A stretch of DNA of 64,000 bases from Ancylomarina sp048268005 (GTDB lineage: Bacteria; Bacteroidota; Bacteroidia; Bacteroidales; Marinifilaceae), in the NCBI GenBank assembly GCA_048268005.1, contig JBLWWJ010000003.1:186001-250000 (forward strand), read 5' to 3'. Positions 1 to 9,571 of this stretch are shown here, piece by piece. The first letter of the stretch is position 1, and every line of letters begins with the position of its first letter. The notes beneath the pieces are model-generated. The model worked only from the letters and a program-made list of their open reading frames with translations. It had not been told where the DNA came from and ran no database searches. Both the position numbers and the translations under genes were made by a program.

Positions 1-2525
1 GAAAATTCCTTTCCCAAAATCTCTTTACCATTGGTTTCGTATATGTAGAGTTTATTCTGATTACTAATAATATACTCCGATGCACCATCAGAATCAATAT
101 CTCTTGCTACAAAATGATGCTGATTATCTAATCCAGAAATAGACGTCATTTCTACATTTCCATTCATATAGAAATAATGAATATTCCCCTCATTATCTGT
201 CGTAACAAGTCTATCTGTTTTATTTCCGTTAGCAGCTTCCAGATAGAAAATATTATGCTTCGATTTCGCAATTTGTTTCTTAGGCTTCAATCGAACCTGC
301 CCCCTTCTATTAAGGATGTATACGCGATACTCATCTGCAAAAACAATATAATCCTTACCCTTTATTCTAAAGTGTTGCACTTCACTAATAATAGGATTTT
401 CAGCTTTTTTAAACTGCCATCCGTCTAATATTTTTCCATCCTTAGAATAAGCATAGATCTTTTGATCTTTACCCGGTACAAAAAAGCGATAATTTCTATT
501 TTTACTATAATCAAAAACAGACAAACCTCTAACCGCTTTAGATCGCAATAGAACCGGATAGTTTCTTACATCTTTTCCATTTCTATCGACTAGGTATAAT
601 TTGTCTTCCGTAACAAAAACATACTGCAGCTTATTATTCTTAAATAAATCTACCTGACTCACATTCCCAACAATAGGAGATGATAAAGGTCTTTTCCATA
701 AAATTCGACCCGAATTGGGGTTGATAAGGTAAAGCTGATTATTTAAATCCTGAACCAAAATTTCCTTCTCTTTAGTATAATGATTCTTCACCAGAAAAGG
801 TTTATGAGTGAAAGCTGTATCAAGACGAGATTCCCAAACAGTTTGTGGAGCAAGTTCCAATACAGGGTTATGTTTCATGAAAATATTGTTGTAAATCAAG
901 TCTTCATTGGCACTCATTTGCAATCCAATAGCTTGAAATTTATTGATCGTTTCTCGTTGTTCAAGAATATCAGCTCGAAAGTCCTCACTCAAGAAACTAG
1001 AAATAACCTTATTGGAGCGAGGCATGGAGGTGTAAAAAAAGAAATTCGCCTTATTCGATAAATACTCCTGACTCTCATCATACACGGGATCTTTATCTAA
1101 TGTCTTTCGTAAAAATGAAGCATGAACAAATTCAGACAATTGAGCTTTAGTCTTTCCAAAAATCAAATAATTTTCAAAAATAGTCAAGTAAGTAGATGGA
1201 GCCCCCTTAAACATGCGCCCAAAAATCTTCTCAAAAATCAAATCATCCGGCATTCTAAAAACATCGAATTTTGTTGCACCATCTAACTTTAAAGTGGTCG
1301 AATAATACGACAAACTTCTCTTGTTTTTTTCAGCATAATTCGAGAGCATTCTTACCAACTTTTCTTTGGCTGCACTGGCTGATTTTGTTCGGATAATCGA
1401 AAACTGCTTATCAATCTGATTATCCAAATAAACAAGAGCGATCTCCTTATGAATTATAGAATAAAACAAGTCCTCGAAATCCACTCCTGTCTTATTTTTC
1501 AATACTTGTAATCCCCCTAAATAATTATCTAAACCATCATTCCCCTCTAAAAATTTTCGATAAGCATTTTTGTGTTGATTGGGATCATTTAGTCCCAAGA
1601 TTGCAACTAAACCAGAGTTTGCCGGTAGAATAGACTCCATTTCCATTTTAACAGCATCCTGATTCATGAACACGTTCAAATAGTTGTTTTCTTGTTGATT
1701 GGAAAAGGTAAAACCATTTAGCAGAACCAGATGATCGCGAAAACTTAAGTCCAGCTCCACCCAGTTTCCCAGGTGAGAATAATGACTTATATGAGATTTA
1801 ATATCCTTATCAAATAAGCTTGCAAACTGATTTTGGCATTTCTTAAGGTTGAAATAAATATTAGCATCTACATTTTCACCCTTGGTTTTAAAAACCTGAT
1901 CAAACCCCTTTGATTCACTTATTGAACCTGATTCATCCAACTGTCGAACAGAATTCTCAAGGTAAATCATAGATGAACTGAGCATCATTAATCCCTTTGA
2001 AAAACAAAAATGCAGATACTTCTTTTCAGAATTAAATTTAGGAAGCGTATATAAACTAACGCCATTGTATTTTCTACTAATCAATTCTTTTTGAGAATTG
2101 AACTTATCTTGAATAAAAGATTGAATTCTTTTCTCTTCCAGATAACTTCGAACTGGCAACACATAAAGGTATTCAACTTCATTTTTGCCCATAATCTGAC
2201 TTGCAATCGTCAATGAACGATCCAAATCCAGTTCCGACTCAGAAGCTGAATCATTTATCAAACTTGAAAAATCCTTTAGGTTTTTATCGATAGCACTTAA
2301 AGTTTCAAACTGACAAAGCTCTTTCCATACCCCTTGATTTTCTGATAGTTTGAAAGTCAACTCTTCCAAATCATCAAAATGTATCATCATTTCGGAAGAG
2401 GCTGGAATAGCTAAGAAGTGATCGCTAGTCTTGTATTCTTTCTGTTTTTGCATAAAGAAATAGGCCACTGTAAGTATTCCTACAAAGAATATGGCCAATA
2501 GGGGGATCAAACTTTTTTTTAACAT
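1..2525 (-). CDS. DUF3352-like membrane-anchored protein with C-terminal propeller, truncated by window edge
   Basis: The reverse strand is open from an ATG at 2523-2525 to the window edge, giving about 841 codons with no stop, so the C-terminus is missing. The N-terminus reads MLKKSLIPLLAIFFVGIL, one membrane anchor (about residues 5-24) with the rest probably periplasmic. The middle resembles the Bacteroidota DUF3352 family. From about residue 575 the sequence becomes propeller-like, with units such as NNQLYLINPNSGRILWK and a calcium-binding-like unit RDIDSDGASEYIISNQ, as in FG-GAP/PQQ-type repeats. The function is unknown; a surface or envelope binding role is only a guess. It is divergent from dusB across a roughly 260-bp gap. 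Confidence 0.85.
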   Translation of the reverse strand, partial: MLKKSLIPLLAIFFVGILTVAYFFMQKQKEYKTSDHFLAIPASSEMMIHFDDLEELTFKLSENQGVWKELCQFETLSAIDKNLKDFSSLINDSASESELDLDRSLTIASQIMGKNEVEYLYVLPVRSYLEEKRIQSFIQDKFNSQKELISRKYNGVSLYTLPKFNSEKKYLHFCFSKGLMMLSSSMIYLENSVRQLDESGSISESKGFDQVFKTKGENVDANIYFNLKKCQNQFASLFDKDIKSHISHYSHLGNWVELDLSFRDHLVLLNGFTFSNQQENNYLNVFMNQDAVKMEMESILPANSGLVAILGLNDPNQHKNAYRKFLEGNDGLDNYLGGLQVLKNKTGVDFEDLFYSIIHKEIALVYLDNQIDKQFSIIRTKSASAAKEKLVRMLSNYAEKNKRSLSYYSTTLKLDGATKFDVFRMPDDLIFEKIFGRMFKGAPSTYLTIFENYLIFGKTKAQLSEFVHASFLRKTLDKDPVYDESQEYLSNKANFFFYTSMPRSNKVISSFLSEDFRADILEQRETINKFQAIGLQMSANEDLIYNNIFMKHNPVLELAPQTVWESRLDTAFTHKPFLVKNHYTKEKEILVQDLNNQLYLINPNSGRILWKRPLSSPIVGNVSQVDLFKNNKLQYVFVTEDKLYLVDRNGKDVRNYPVLLRSKAVRGLSVFDYSKNRNYRFFVPGKDQKIYAYSKDGKILDGWQFKKAENPIISEVQHFRIKGKDYIVFADEYRVYILNRRGQVRLKPKKQIAKSKHNIFYLEAANGNKTDRLVTTDNEGNIHYFYMNGNVEMTSISGLDNQHHFVARDIDSDGASEYIISNQNKLYIYETNGKEILGKEF

Positions 2526-2664
2526 ACAGACAGGTTTTCTCAGCAGATTAGAACATTAAAAACAAAATTAACAAATTATACTAAATTACATTGTTCATTT
2601 TTGCTTGCTTTTAGTTAAAAAACAGATGTTTCTATAAGCCTATTTTTAATTTAAAGATCTGTTA

Positions 2665-2672
2665 TATCTTTG
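2665..2672 (+). promoter_or_regulatory. Bacteroidota-type -7 box upstream of dusB
   Basis: The octamer TATCTTTG matches the TAnnTTTG -7 element of Bacteroidota housekeeping promoters. No convincing TTG -33 element lies 17-23 bases upstream, so this is a partial match. It would start transcription near 2679, about 80-110 bases ahead of the candidate dusB starts. Confidence 0.4.
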
Positions 2673-2786
2673 CAGTCAAATAAAAAAGCATCAATATTGA
2701 TTTTAGTTGGTCTGAATTAAGGATTTACAGCATGTCAACATGGCGTTTTTTTATCAATTGTGCCAGCTCTTAATATAGGTTATAAA

Positions 2787-3779
2787 GTGAAGATAGGAAA
2801 TTTAGATTTAGGGAATCAGCCAGTATTACTGGCTCCCATGGAAGATGTGACCAACCCGCCATTTCGTTTATTGTGTAAGCAATATGGTGCCGATTTAATG
2901 TATACCGAATTTGTGTCTTCTGATGCTCTCATTCGTTCTGTAAATCGTACCATGAAAAAACTGACGATTCTCGATGATGAACGTCCGGTTGCTATTCAAA
3001 TTTATGGGAAAGAGGTTGATCCTATGGTTGAAGCTGCAAAAATTGTCGAACAAGCCAACCCCGAATTTATTGATATCAACTTTGGTTGCCCTGTGCGTAA
3101 AGTTGCTACAAAAGGTGCTGGTGCCGGAATGCTTAAGAATATCCCTTTGATGTTAAAAATAACTGAGGAAGTTGTTAAAGCTGTTAATATTCCAGTTACC
3201 GTTAAAACGCGATTGGGCTGGGACGAAGATTCAAAGATTATTGTTGATCTTGCAGAACAGTTACAAGACACGGGTATACAAGCACTAACCGTTCATGGTC
3301 GTACACGTTGCCAAATGTATACGGGGCAAGCCGATTGGGACTTGATTGGAAAGGTAAAAAACAACCCACGCATGCACATCCCTATCATTGGGAATGGGGA
3401 TATCACCAACCCAATTGTAGCCAAAGAAGCTTTTGATAAATATGGTGTTGATGCTATTATGATTGGACGTGCAGCAGTTGGTAAACCTTGGATTTTCCGT
3501 GATGTCAAACACTATCTTGAAACGGGTGAATTATTACCTCCAGCTACAGTGGCTCAGCAAGTAGAAATGCTTAAACAGCAGATTGATGCTGCTATTGATT
3601 GGATTGATGAAAAACGCGGCATTCTTCATATGAGACGACATATGGCAGGTATGTTTAAAGGGCTTTACAATTTTAAGCAAACTCGTATTGCCATGCTCCG
3701 CTCTGGAAACTACGACGAATTGATGTTAATTCTTGATGGTATTTCAGATCAATGGGGAGAAAACATATCTGAAGATTAA
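2787..3779 (+). CDS. dusB: tRNA-dihydrouridine synthase, DusB family
   Basis: This flavoenzyme reduces specific uridines in the tRNA D-loop to dihydrouridine using FMN and NADPH. The TIM-barrel landmarks are visible in order: LLAPMEDVTNPPFR near the N-terminus, YTEFVSSDAL, DINFGCPVRKV with the catalytic cysteine, VKTRLGWDE, TVHGRTRCQMY, GNGDI and the FMN-phosphate site MIGRAAVGKPWIF. No in-frame ATG precedes the conserved start. I chose the GTG at 2787 (protein begins M-KIGNLDLG) because family members usually start just before this KIG motif. A GTG at 2760 would add nine residues. The gene is monocistronic and followed by a strong hairpin terminator. Confidence 0.93.
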   Translation: MKIGNLDLGNQPVLLAPMEDVTNPPFRLLCKQYGADLMYTEFVSSDALIRSVNRTMKKLTILDDERPVAIQIYGKEVDPMVEAAKIVEQANPEFIDINFGCPVRKVATKGAGAGMLKNIPLMLKITEEVVKAVNIPVTVKTRLGWDEDSKIIVDLAEQLQDTGIQALTVHGRTRCQMYTGQADWDLIGKVKNNPRMHIPIIGNGDITNPIVAKEAFDKYGVDAIMIGRAAVGKPWIFRDVKHYLETGELLPPATVAQQVEMLKQQIDAAIDWIDEKRGILHMRRHMAGMFKGLYNFKQTRIAMLRSGNYDELMLILDGISDQWGENISED

Positions 3780-3804
3780 ATATTCAAAGTCTTACAAAAA
3801 ATAA

Positions 3805-3840
3805 AAGCTGGTCAAGTCGAAAGACTTACCAGCTTCTTTT
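3805..3840 (+). terminator. Rho-independent terminator after dusB
   Basis: AAGCTGGT pairs with ACCAGCTT, and the stem extends through AAGTC/GACTT around a GAAA loop with one bulged C, followed by CTTTT. It lies between the convergent dusB and the secreted-protein gene and could serve both strands. Confidence 0.8.
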
Positions 3841-3857
3841 ATATTATTTAATTAAGG

Positions 3858-4517
3858 CTACTTGATTAATTTAGGTAGTTCATTTACAAAGTAGGCAGGG
3901 TTTGAAATTTTATATTCCTCACTACGCTTACTCCAGGTCATAGTTGCTTTTGTAACAATACTAGACTGTAATAATATGATCTGTTCCAGACTCAAATTCA
4001 GTTGTGTTTTATAAGTTGAGAAGCCATATTTCTCATATTCCTTTGGCTCAAATTCATCGGTATAAATCAAGTCAACAACTTTACCTCCTATTAATTCAAG
4101 ACTAATTTTCCCGCCTTTTTTAATATAACCGAAATAGGAATAGGCTTCACCAGTCATCACCTTCCAATCAATCATCAGACTCACCTCTCCCCCCTTGGAA
4201 ACAAGATTTAAGTCAGCATTTACGATGTTTTTATGCTTGAAATATTTTTTAAGTTTAGCACTTGGACCATTTAAGAAATTCACCTTCATGGTTTCTGCGT
4301 CCTTGAGCTCTATTTTAGCATTGATTACCTTAACCTCACTAGTAACTGCCTGAACTGCAGATCCAGTTTTCACATTGGGCTTTTCATCCACATATTTCCA
4401 GGTTCCATTATCAAATAAAACCACCACTCTACCCGAGTTTGTTTTCGCAATTTGTTGAGCATGTAGACACATACTTACTCCAACAAAAAATAAAATAAAA
4501 AGAAAAATTCGATACAT
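3858..4517 (-). CDS. Secreted protein of unknown function (DUF3157-like N-terminus)
   Basis: The 219-residue product starts with a clear signal peptide (IFLFILFFVGVSMCLHAQ, cleavage probably after HAQ). A segment right after it, SGRVVVLFDNGTWKYVDE, resembles the short beta motif of DUF3157-type periplasmic proteins and also occurs at the N-termini of other secreted Bacteroidota proteins. The rest has alternating beta-strand character, with many Lys and Glu and no visible catalytic motif. It stands alone between dusB (convergent) and the LolC/E-like permease. No function is proposed. Confidence 0.75.
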   Translation of the reverse strand: MYRIFLFILFFVGVSMCLHAQQIAKTNSGRVVVLFDNGTWKYVDEKPNVKTGSAVQAVTSEVKVINAKIELKDAETMKVNFLNGPSAKLKKYFKHKNIVNADLNLVSKGGEVSLMIDWKVMTGEAYSYFGYIKKGGKISLELIGGKVVDLIYTDEFEPKEYEKYGFSTYKTQLNLSLEQIILLQSSIVTKATMTWSKRSEEYKISNPAYFVNELPKLIK

Positions 4518-4626
4518 ATAACTTAATTTTTAGTTCAGATTTCCAATCAATATAACTAAGGCTAAGGTACAACTTAAATGGGCTATGGAGATTTATAATT
4601 TGAAAAGACTATACCCAAAAACTATC

Positions 4627-5847
4627 TTAACCTACATTTAAAAATTTTCTGGTAAGGTAACGAACAGGTAAACGAGAAGCCAAATAACCGATGATAACAA
4701 CAGTTACAAAAACAACCATCACATCGAAGAATACAATTTTAACAGGGTAATCTGAGAAAATAAAATTATCCGCACCGGTTATCTTAATTAAACCAAACTT
4801 AATCTGTAACACACACACTAAAATACCTAGAACAGTTCCTATCACCGCTCCTGAAAGTGAAATTAACCAACCTTCTAACAAGAAAATTCGTTGAATTAAA
4901 GTTTTATTTGCTCCAATACTTCTTAGTGTTTCAATATCGCCTTGTTTGTCGATAATGAGCATACTCAGCGAGCCGATAATATTGAATGAAGCGATAACCA
5001 GAATAAAAGCCAGAATGAAAAAGATGGCTGTCTTCTCTGTTTCCATCATTTTAAAAAGAACATCGTGCTGCTGAAACCTGTTTTTCACCACATAATTTTC
5101 TCCTAAAAGAGTCTGAATTTGCTCCTGAACCTCATCAGAATGGTCCAGATTTTTAAGCTTTATTTCAATGGCACTTACCGCCTCTTTCTTATCAAACAAA
5201 CGACGTGCGAATGCCATTGGAACCAGCACATACTGAGAATCGAACTCTTCCTGAATAGTGAAAATACCCTTTGGAAAAAGGAAGTCCACATTAAAAGCAT
5301 CCATAGGGTTATGCCCTAGTTTTGCCTTTCGGCGGGGGACATAAAATTTAATCGGGTCAATAAAATTTAAACCAACCCCCAAATTTCCTGCTACATTATA
5401 ACCTAATACCGCATATTGCTGATTCTCCTGCTCCAATACGAATTTCCCATCTGATAACATGGTGTCAATACCCGTCATCAAAGCAAAATCTTCACTTACT
5501 CCTTTTACAATAGCCGGTCGTTGACGATTACCATATTTTAAAAGGGCATTATCTTCCAAAGCTTCGGCATAAAACAGAACCTTATCCATCTTTTTTATCT
5601 GATCAAAGTCCGAAGAACCAGGATTAAAGGTTTTTCCTACTGCGGGTAAAATCTTAAGATCAGGGTCAAAACTCCCAAACAAATCCCCAATCAAAACATT
5701 GAGACCATTAAAAGCCGATAATACAATGATTAATGCCATGGTACCCAAACTCACACCAATCACCGATATCATGGAAATGATATTGATCACATTCTGTTTC
5801 TTTTTAGAAACCAGATAGCGTTTAGCTATGTAAAAAGGTAAGTTCAA
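4627..5847 (-). CDS. LolC/LolE-like ABC transporter permease (FtsX/MacB family)
   Basis: The 406-residue inner-membrane protein has the topology of lipoprotein-releasing permeases: an N-terminal membrane segment (about 22-46, starting INIISMISVIGVSLGTMALII), a large periplasmic MacB_PCD-like domain (about 47-265), then three membrane helices in an FtsX domain. Conserved features include FYIAKRYLVSKKKQNVINII and DIETLRSIGANKTLIQRIFL. In the Lol system such permeases work with the LolD ATPase to release lipoproteins from the inner membrane; no ATPase gene lies nearby, so the partner must be elsewhere. It follows rbfA by 47 bases on the same strand and is probably co-transcribed with it. Confidence 0.88.
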   Translation of the reverse strand: MNLPFYIAKRYLVSKKKQNVINIISMISVIGVSLGTMALIIVLSAFNGLNVLIGDLFGSFDPDLKILPAVGKTFNPGSSDFDQIKKMDKVLFYAEALEDNALLKYGNRQRPAIVKGVSEDFALMTGIDTMLSDGKFVLEQENQQYAVLGYNVAGNLGVGLNFIDPIKFYVPRRKAKLGHNPMDAFNVDFLFPKGIFTIQEEFDSQYVLVPMAFARRLFDKKEAVSAIEIKLKNLDHSDEVQEQIQTLLGENYVVKNRFQQHDVLFKMMETEKTAIFFILAFILVIASFNIIGSLSMLIIDKQGDIETLRSIGANKTLIQRIFLLEGWLISLSGAVIGTVLGILVCVLQIKFGLIKITGADNFIFSDYPVKIVFFDVMVVFVTVVIIGYLASRLPVRYLTRKFLNVG

Positions 5848-5894
5848 ATATTTAGCTTATAGTTTGACAAGTCAAATCCTATGTATCAAAACAA

Positions 5895-6233
5895 TTATTT
5901 CTCCAAAATAGAATCAATATTTGCAATATAATCCAGTGAATCATCAACGAAAAAGGTTAATGCCGGCACAACTCTCAATTGCTTTCCTACACGATTCCCC
6001 AATAAACGACGCATGTTTTTTGTTTGAATTTTCACTTCTTTCAAAACGGCTTCTGCCTGATCTGAAGGGAAAATACTTAAGTAAACTCTTGCTAAGCCTA
6101 AATCAGGACTGATTCTAACACGGGTAACTGAAATCATCTTCCCCTGAAAAAGATTACGTGATTCCATTTGAAAAATCTCACTTAAATCCTTTTGCAACAA
6201 TCTTGATATCTTACTCTGTCTGGTTGATTCCAT
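5895..6233 (-). CDS. rbfA: 30S ribosome-binding factor A
   Basis: The 112-residue product has the RbfA KH-like layout: an N-terminus STRQSKISRLLQKDLSEIF, a central VTRVRISPDLGLARVYLS, and a C-terminal region with LRVVPALTFFVDDSLDYIANID. RbfA assists late 30S subunit maturation and cold adaptation by binding near the 5' end of 16S rRNA. Length and motifs match the family. It heads a probable two-gene unit with the downstream LolC/E-like permease. Confidence 0.95.
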   Translation of the reverse strand: MESTRQSKISRLLQKDLSEIFQMESRNLFQGKMISVTRVRISPDLGLARVYLSIFPSDQAEAVLKEVKIQTKNMRRLLGNRVGKQLRVVPALTFFVDDSLDYIANIDSILEK

Positions 6234-6475
6234 TATATATAATTTTCTTTGTTTCTTATTTATCTTGACAAAGATAGGGATTAATCTAGAATAGATAGTA
6301 TCGCTTTAATATTGAAGGATTTTATTTTATGAAATTTCTATGAATAGCCTAATAATGACATCCAATTTAACAGGATTCGCATCGATTTTGGACAAAAAGT
6401 CAAGTTTTGAACAAAATAAATTCCCTATATTTAAGCATATAATTTACCTGTTAATCTCTAACGATAAGTTTACAT

Positions 6476-7990
6476 ATGCCTCTAATAAACTCCATTGTAT
6501 CCTGGTTCAATACCAAACGTCTTTCGGAAATTGATTTTACGAAGGAGCATCCCATTGATACCCAGCACGAAGTCTTAACCAAACTCCTAGACAATGCTAA
6601 AAATACAGAATGGGGAAGAAAATATGATTTTCAATCGATTAACTCACTAAACAGTTTCAAGGAACGTCTTCCAATTCAAACTTATGAAGATATTGAAGCC
6701 CACGTAGATCGATTACGTCAAGGAGAACAAAATATATTGTGGCCTAGCGAAATAAAATGGTTTGCAAAATCGTCAGGCACAACAAATTCTAAAAGTAAGT
6801 TTATTCCGGTAAGTAAAGAGGCTATGGAGGATTGCCACTTTAGAGGAGGAAAAGATATTCTGACTCTTTACACATCACTTTTCCCAAACACCGGATTACT
6901 TAAGGGCAAAGGGCTAACTTTGGGCGGATCTCACCAAATAAATAATCTCAGCAATGAGTCTTACTATGGTGATTTATCAGCAATTTTAATTCAAAATTTA
7001 CCATTTTGGGCAGATTTCATTCGTACTCCCGACTCATCCATCGTTCTTTTAGAAGAGTGGGAGGAAAAACTCGATAAAATGACTGAAGCTACCCTTAAGG
7101 AAAATGTAACCAGTCTTTCGGGTGTACCCTCCTGGTATTTGGTATTATTAAAACATGTTTTAAGCGTCAGTGGGAAAAGTAGCATTCATGATATTTGGCC
7201 GAATCTCGAATTATTCGTTCATGGTGGGGTTTGCTTTGATCCATATCGGGATCAATTTAATTCACTTCTTATCCCCGAAAAGATGAATTATATGGAAACC
7301 TATAATGCTTCAGAAGGTTTTTTTGGCATTCAAAACGATCTTGATGACAAAGCCATGTTACTTATGCTGGATTATGGGATTTACTATGAATTTATTCCAC
7401 TTGAAAATGTTAATGACGAAAACCCAAAAGTTTTAAGTCTTGAAGAGGTCGAACTCTATCGCAACTACGCCATTATTATTACTACCAATAGTGGTTTATG
7501 GCGCTATCAAATTGGCGATACAGTGCAATTCACATCCCTTACACCTTATAAATTCAAAATATCGGGGCGAACAAAACTCTTTATTAATGCCTTTGGAGAA
7601 GAGATTATTATAGATAACGCAGAAAAAGCAATGCAAGTGGCTTGCGAAAAAACCAATTCTATCATAAAAGATTATATGGGTGCACCTATTTTTATGGACA
7701 ATAATACCAAGGGGGCACATGAATGGCTGATTGAATTTGAGAAGGCACCTAAAAACATTGATGAGTTCAATTACCTATTCGACAATGCACTCATGAGTCG
7801 CAATTCAGACTATGAAGCTAAGCGCTATAAAAACATCACTTTAGATAAACCCCTTATCACAATAGCCCGACCTGGACTATTTTACGATTGGTTAAAGAAA
7901 AAAGGTAAATTAGGCGGCCAGAATAAAGTACCCAGATTAGCCAATAACAGAGATTTGATTGATGAAGTTTTAAGCATGAATCAAATTTAA
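6476..7990 (+). CDS. GH3-family acyl-adenylate-forming enzyme
   Basis: The 504-residue protein matches the GH3 (auxin-responsive promoter) family, which in bacteria is part of the ANL adenylating superfamily. Landmarks are AKSSGTTNSKSKFIPVS (nucleotide-binding loop, about residue 96), YMETYNASEGFFGIQ (central motif), and YAIIITTNSGLWRYQIGDT followed by KISGRTKLFINAFGEE (hinge to the C-terminal domain). Plant homologues conjugate amino acids to acyl hormones; the bacterial substrate is unknown. Its stop codon lies one base before the next gene's ATG, so the two are probably translationally coupled. Confidence 0.88.
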   Translation: MPLINSIVSWFNTKRLSEIDFTKEHPIDTQHEVLTKLLDNAKNTEWGRKYDFQSINSLNSFKERLPIQTYEDIEAHVDRLRQGEQNILWPSEIKWFAKSSGTTNSKSKFIPVSKEAMEDCHFRGGKDILTLYTSLFPNTGLLKGKGLTLGGSHQINNLSNESYYGDLSAILIQNLPFWADFIRTPDSSIVLLEEWEEKLDKMTEATLKENVTSLSGVPSWYLVLLKHVLSVSGKSSIHDIWPNLELFVHGGVCFDPYRDQFNSLLIPEKMNYMETYNASEGFFGIQNDLDDKAMLLMLDYGIYYEFIPLENVNDENPKVLSLEEVELYRNYAIIITTNSGLWRYQIGDTVQFTSLTPYKFKISGRTKLFINAFGEEIIIDNAEKAMQVACEKTNSIIKDYMGAPIFMDNNTKGAHEWLIEFEKAPKNIDEFNYLFDNALMSRNSDYEAKRYKNITLDKPLITIARPGLFYDWLKKKGKLGGQNKVPRLANNRDLIDEVLSMNQI

Positions 7991-7991
7991 A

Positions 7992-8765
7992 ATGGACTCA
8001 ATGAAATTTCTTATTATCATCTTTTGTCTGCTTAGTTCACAGCCTATTTGTGCTCAAAAGAATCATCGAATTCTGGAAGTTGATCATCTCGGTAACAGCT
8101 ACACAATTGAGGGCAATGAACTAAAGAAATTTTCATCTGAAAAGAAACTTGTCTCTAATTATTCGGACCCCTTATTAGGTGAAATTAGCTCTATTGATGT
8201 GTCAAACCCACTTCGTCTACTTTTATTCTATAAGGAGTTCAATCAGGTTTTGTACCTAGATCAAACTTTAACAGCAATATCCGATCCAATTGATTTATAC
8301 ACCTATTCTGATAATGAAACACAGCTTTGCTGTAATGCATCTTCGGGTGGCTTCTGGATATTCAACAAAGATGACAATCAAGTCTTTCAAATTTCTAAAC
8401 AAGGTGAAGTTATTAATAAAAGCAGTCTTTTATCTTCTTTCCTTAAGGATGGATTTCCTTCTAAGATGATTGAATTTCAGGAAAAACTATACTTACTAAG
8501 CCCATTAGAAGGACTCCTAGTTCTGAATAAATTTGGACGCTTTCTGCAACAAATCCCCTTAAGTGGGATCCGTGATTTTTGCTTTAATAATCACAATCTT
8601 TTTTATCTAAAGAACAAAACTTGGTTTGCCTATACTCCATTCGAGCAAACAGATTCTATCATTTTTGAATTGGATAATTTAAATGATAGACCAAGTAAAA
8701 TTTGGACCGATAAAATTTATATTTTTTGTGGAGATCAAATCTCGATAAAAAAGCTAAAACACTGA
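7992..8765 (+). CDS. Secreted propeller-like protein of unknown function, coupled to the GH3-like gene
   Basis: The start at 7992 sits one base after the GH3-like stop. A second in-frame ATG at 8001 begins a cleaner signal peptide (MKFLIIIFCLLSSQPICAQ), so translation may begin there. The mature part has repeated short beta units (for example LRLLLFYKEFNQVLYLDQTL and GGFWIFNKDDNQVFQISKQG) resembling propeller blades, as in periplasmic scaffolds, but no catalytic motif. It is probably periplasmic. Any functional link to the adenylating enzyme rests only on the tight spacing. Confidence 0.75.
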   Translation: MDSMKFLIIIFCLLSSQPICAQKNHRILEVDHLGNSYTIEGNELKKFSSEKKLVSNYSDPLLGEISSIDVSNPLRLLLFYKEFNQVLYLDQTLTAISDPIDLYTYSDNETQLCCNASSGGFWIFNKDDNQVFQISKQGEVINKSSLLSSFLKDGFPSKMIEFQEKLYLLSPLEGLLVLNKFGRFLQQIPLSGIRDFCFNNHNLFYLKNKTWFAYTPFEQTDSIIFELDNLNDRPSKIWTDKIYIFCGDQISIKKLKH

Positions 8766-8866
8766 TATAAAAGCCATCTAATTTCAATCAAAAAACAAGA
8801 AGTTGCATTCCTGAAAATTATTCTTAATTTTAGTTGATTTTTTCAAGAATAAAACTAAACATAACA

Positions 8867-9496
8867 ATGCATATTGCTGTTGCAGGAAATATTGGGGCTG
8901 GCAAAACAACTTTAGCCGGTTTGCTTTCGAAACATTACAATTGGGAAGCTCACTTTGAGGATGTTGACGAAAACCCTTATCTAAACGATTTTTATGAAGA
9001 TATGCAGCGTTGGTCATTTGCTCTGCAGATTCATTTTCTAAATTCTCGCTTCAATCAAGTTTTAGCTCTGCGCAAAACGGGGAAAAAGATTATTCAGGAT
9101 AGAACCATTTACGAGGATGCTCATATTTTTGCGCCTAGCTTACATGGTATGAATCTAATGCCAGAAAGAGATTTCAAAAACTACCTTGCTCTTTTTGATG
9201 TTATGAGCGACCTAATCCAAGCTCCTGACTTATTAATTTACCTGCGAGCTTCTATACCTACCCTTGTAGAACATATCCAAGCCAGAGGGCGTGACTATGA
9301 AGAAACCATCCGTTTGGATTACCTAAAAAATCTAAACGAACGTTACGAAGCTTGGATTGAAGGATATGATAAAGGTAAATTATTAATCATTGATGTAGAC
9401 AATATAGATTTCCTTGGAAAGCCTAAAGATTTGAATGAAGTAATCACAAAAATCGATGCTAACCTTCATGGACTATTTGCAGACAGTTTAGTTTAA
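8867..9496 (+). CDS. Deoxynucleoside kinase (first of tandem pair)
   Basis: The frame is open further upstream to 8834, but the ATG at 8867 gives the canonical start MHIAVAGNIGAGKTT, shared exactly with the next gene's N-terminus. The product (about 209 residues) belongs to the deoxynucleoside kinase (dNK/dGK/dCK) family: P-loop GNIGAGKTT, ENPYLNDFYED, the QDRTIYEDAHIF substrate/catalytic motif and the lid RGRDYEETIRLDYL. It phosphorylates salvaged deoxynucleosides with ATP, but which base it prefers cannot be read from motifs alone. It precedes a close paralogue by 75 bases. Confidence 0.93.
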   Translation: MHIAVAGNIGAGKTTLAGLLSKHYNWEAHFEDVDENPYLNDFYEDMQRWSFALQIHFLNSRFNQVLALRKTGKKIIQDRTIYEDAHIFAPSLHGMNLMPERDFKNYLALFDVMSDLIQAPDLLIYLRASIPTLVEHIQARGRDYEETIRLDYLKNLNERYEAWIEGYDKGKLLIIDVDNIDFLGKPKDLNEVITKIDANLHGLFADSLV

Positions 9497-9571
9497 ATAT
9501 TTTTTGCACTTTATAAGAGAGCAAAAACCATTCTATTCCAATCGGAACGACACTCAGAAAATAATATCAAT

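Noticed and set aside
177..1061. Forward reading frames of 83 and 93 codons at 177 and 780
   Set aside because: Both lie inside the long reverse-strand propeller gene and show no protein-like motifs.
6340..6534. Forward frame of 64 codons overlapping the start of the GH3-like gene
   Set aside because: No motif and no ribosome-binding site; most of it overlaps the upstream intergenic gap and the GH3 N-terminus.
9497..9571. TTTTTGC...GCAAAAA hairpin as terminator between the kinases
   Set aside because: The stem is weak, has no T tract in the right place and would cut the operon; it is likely incidental.
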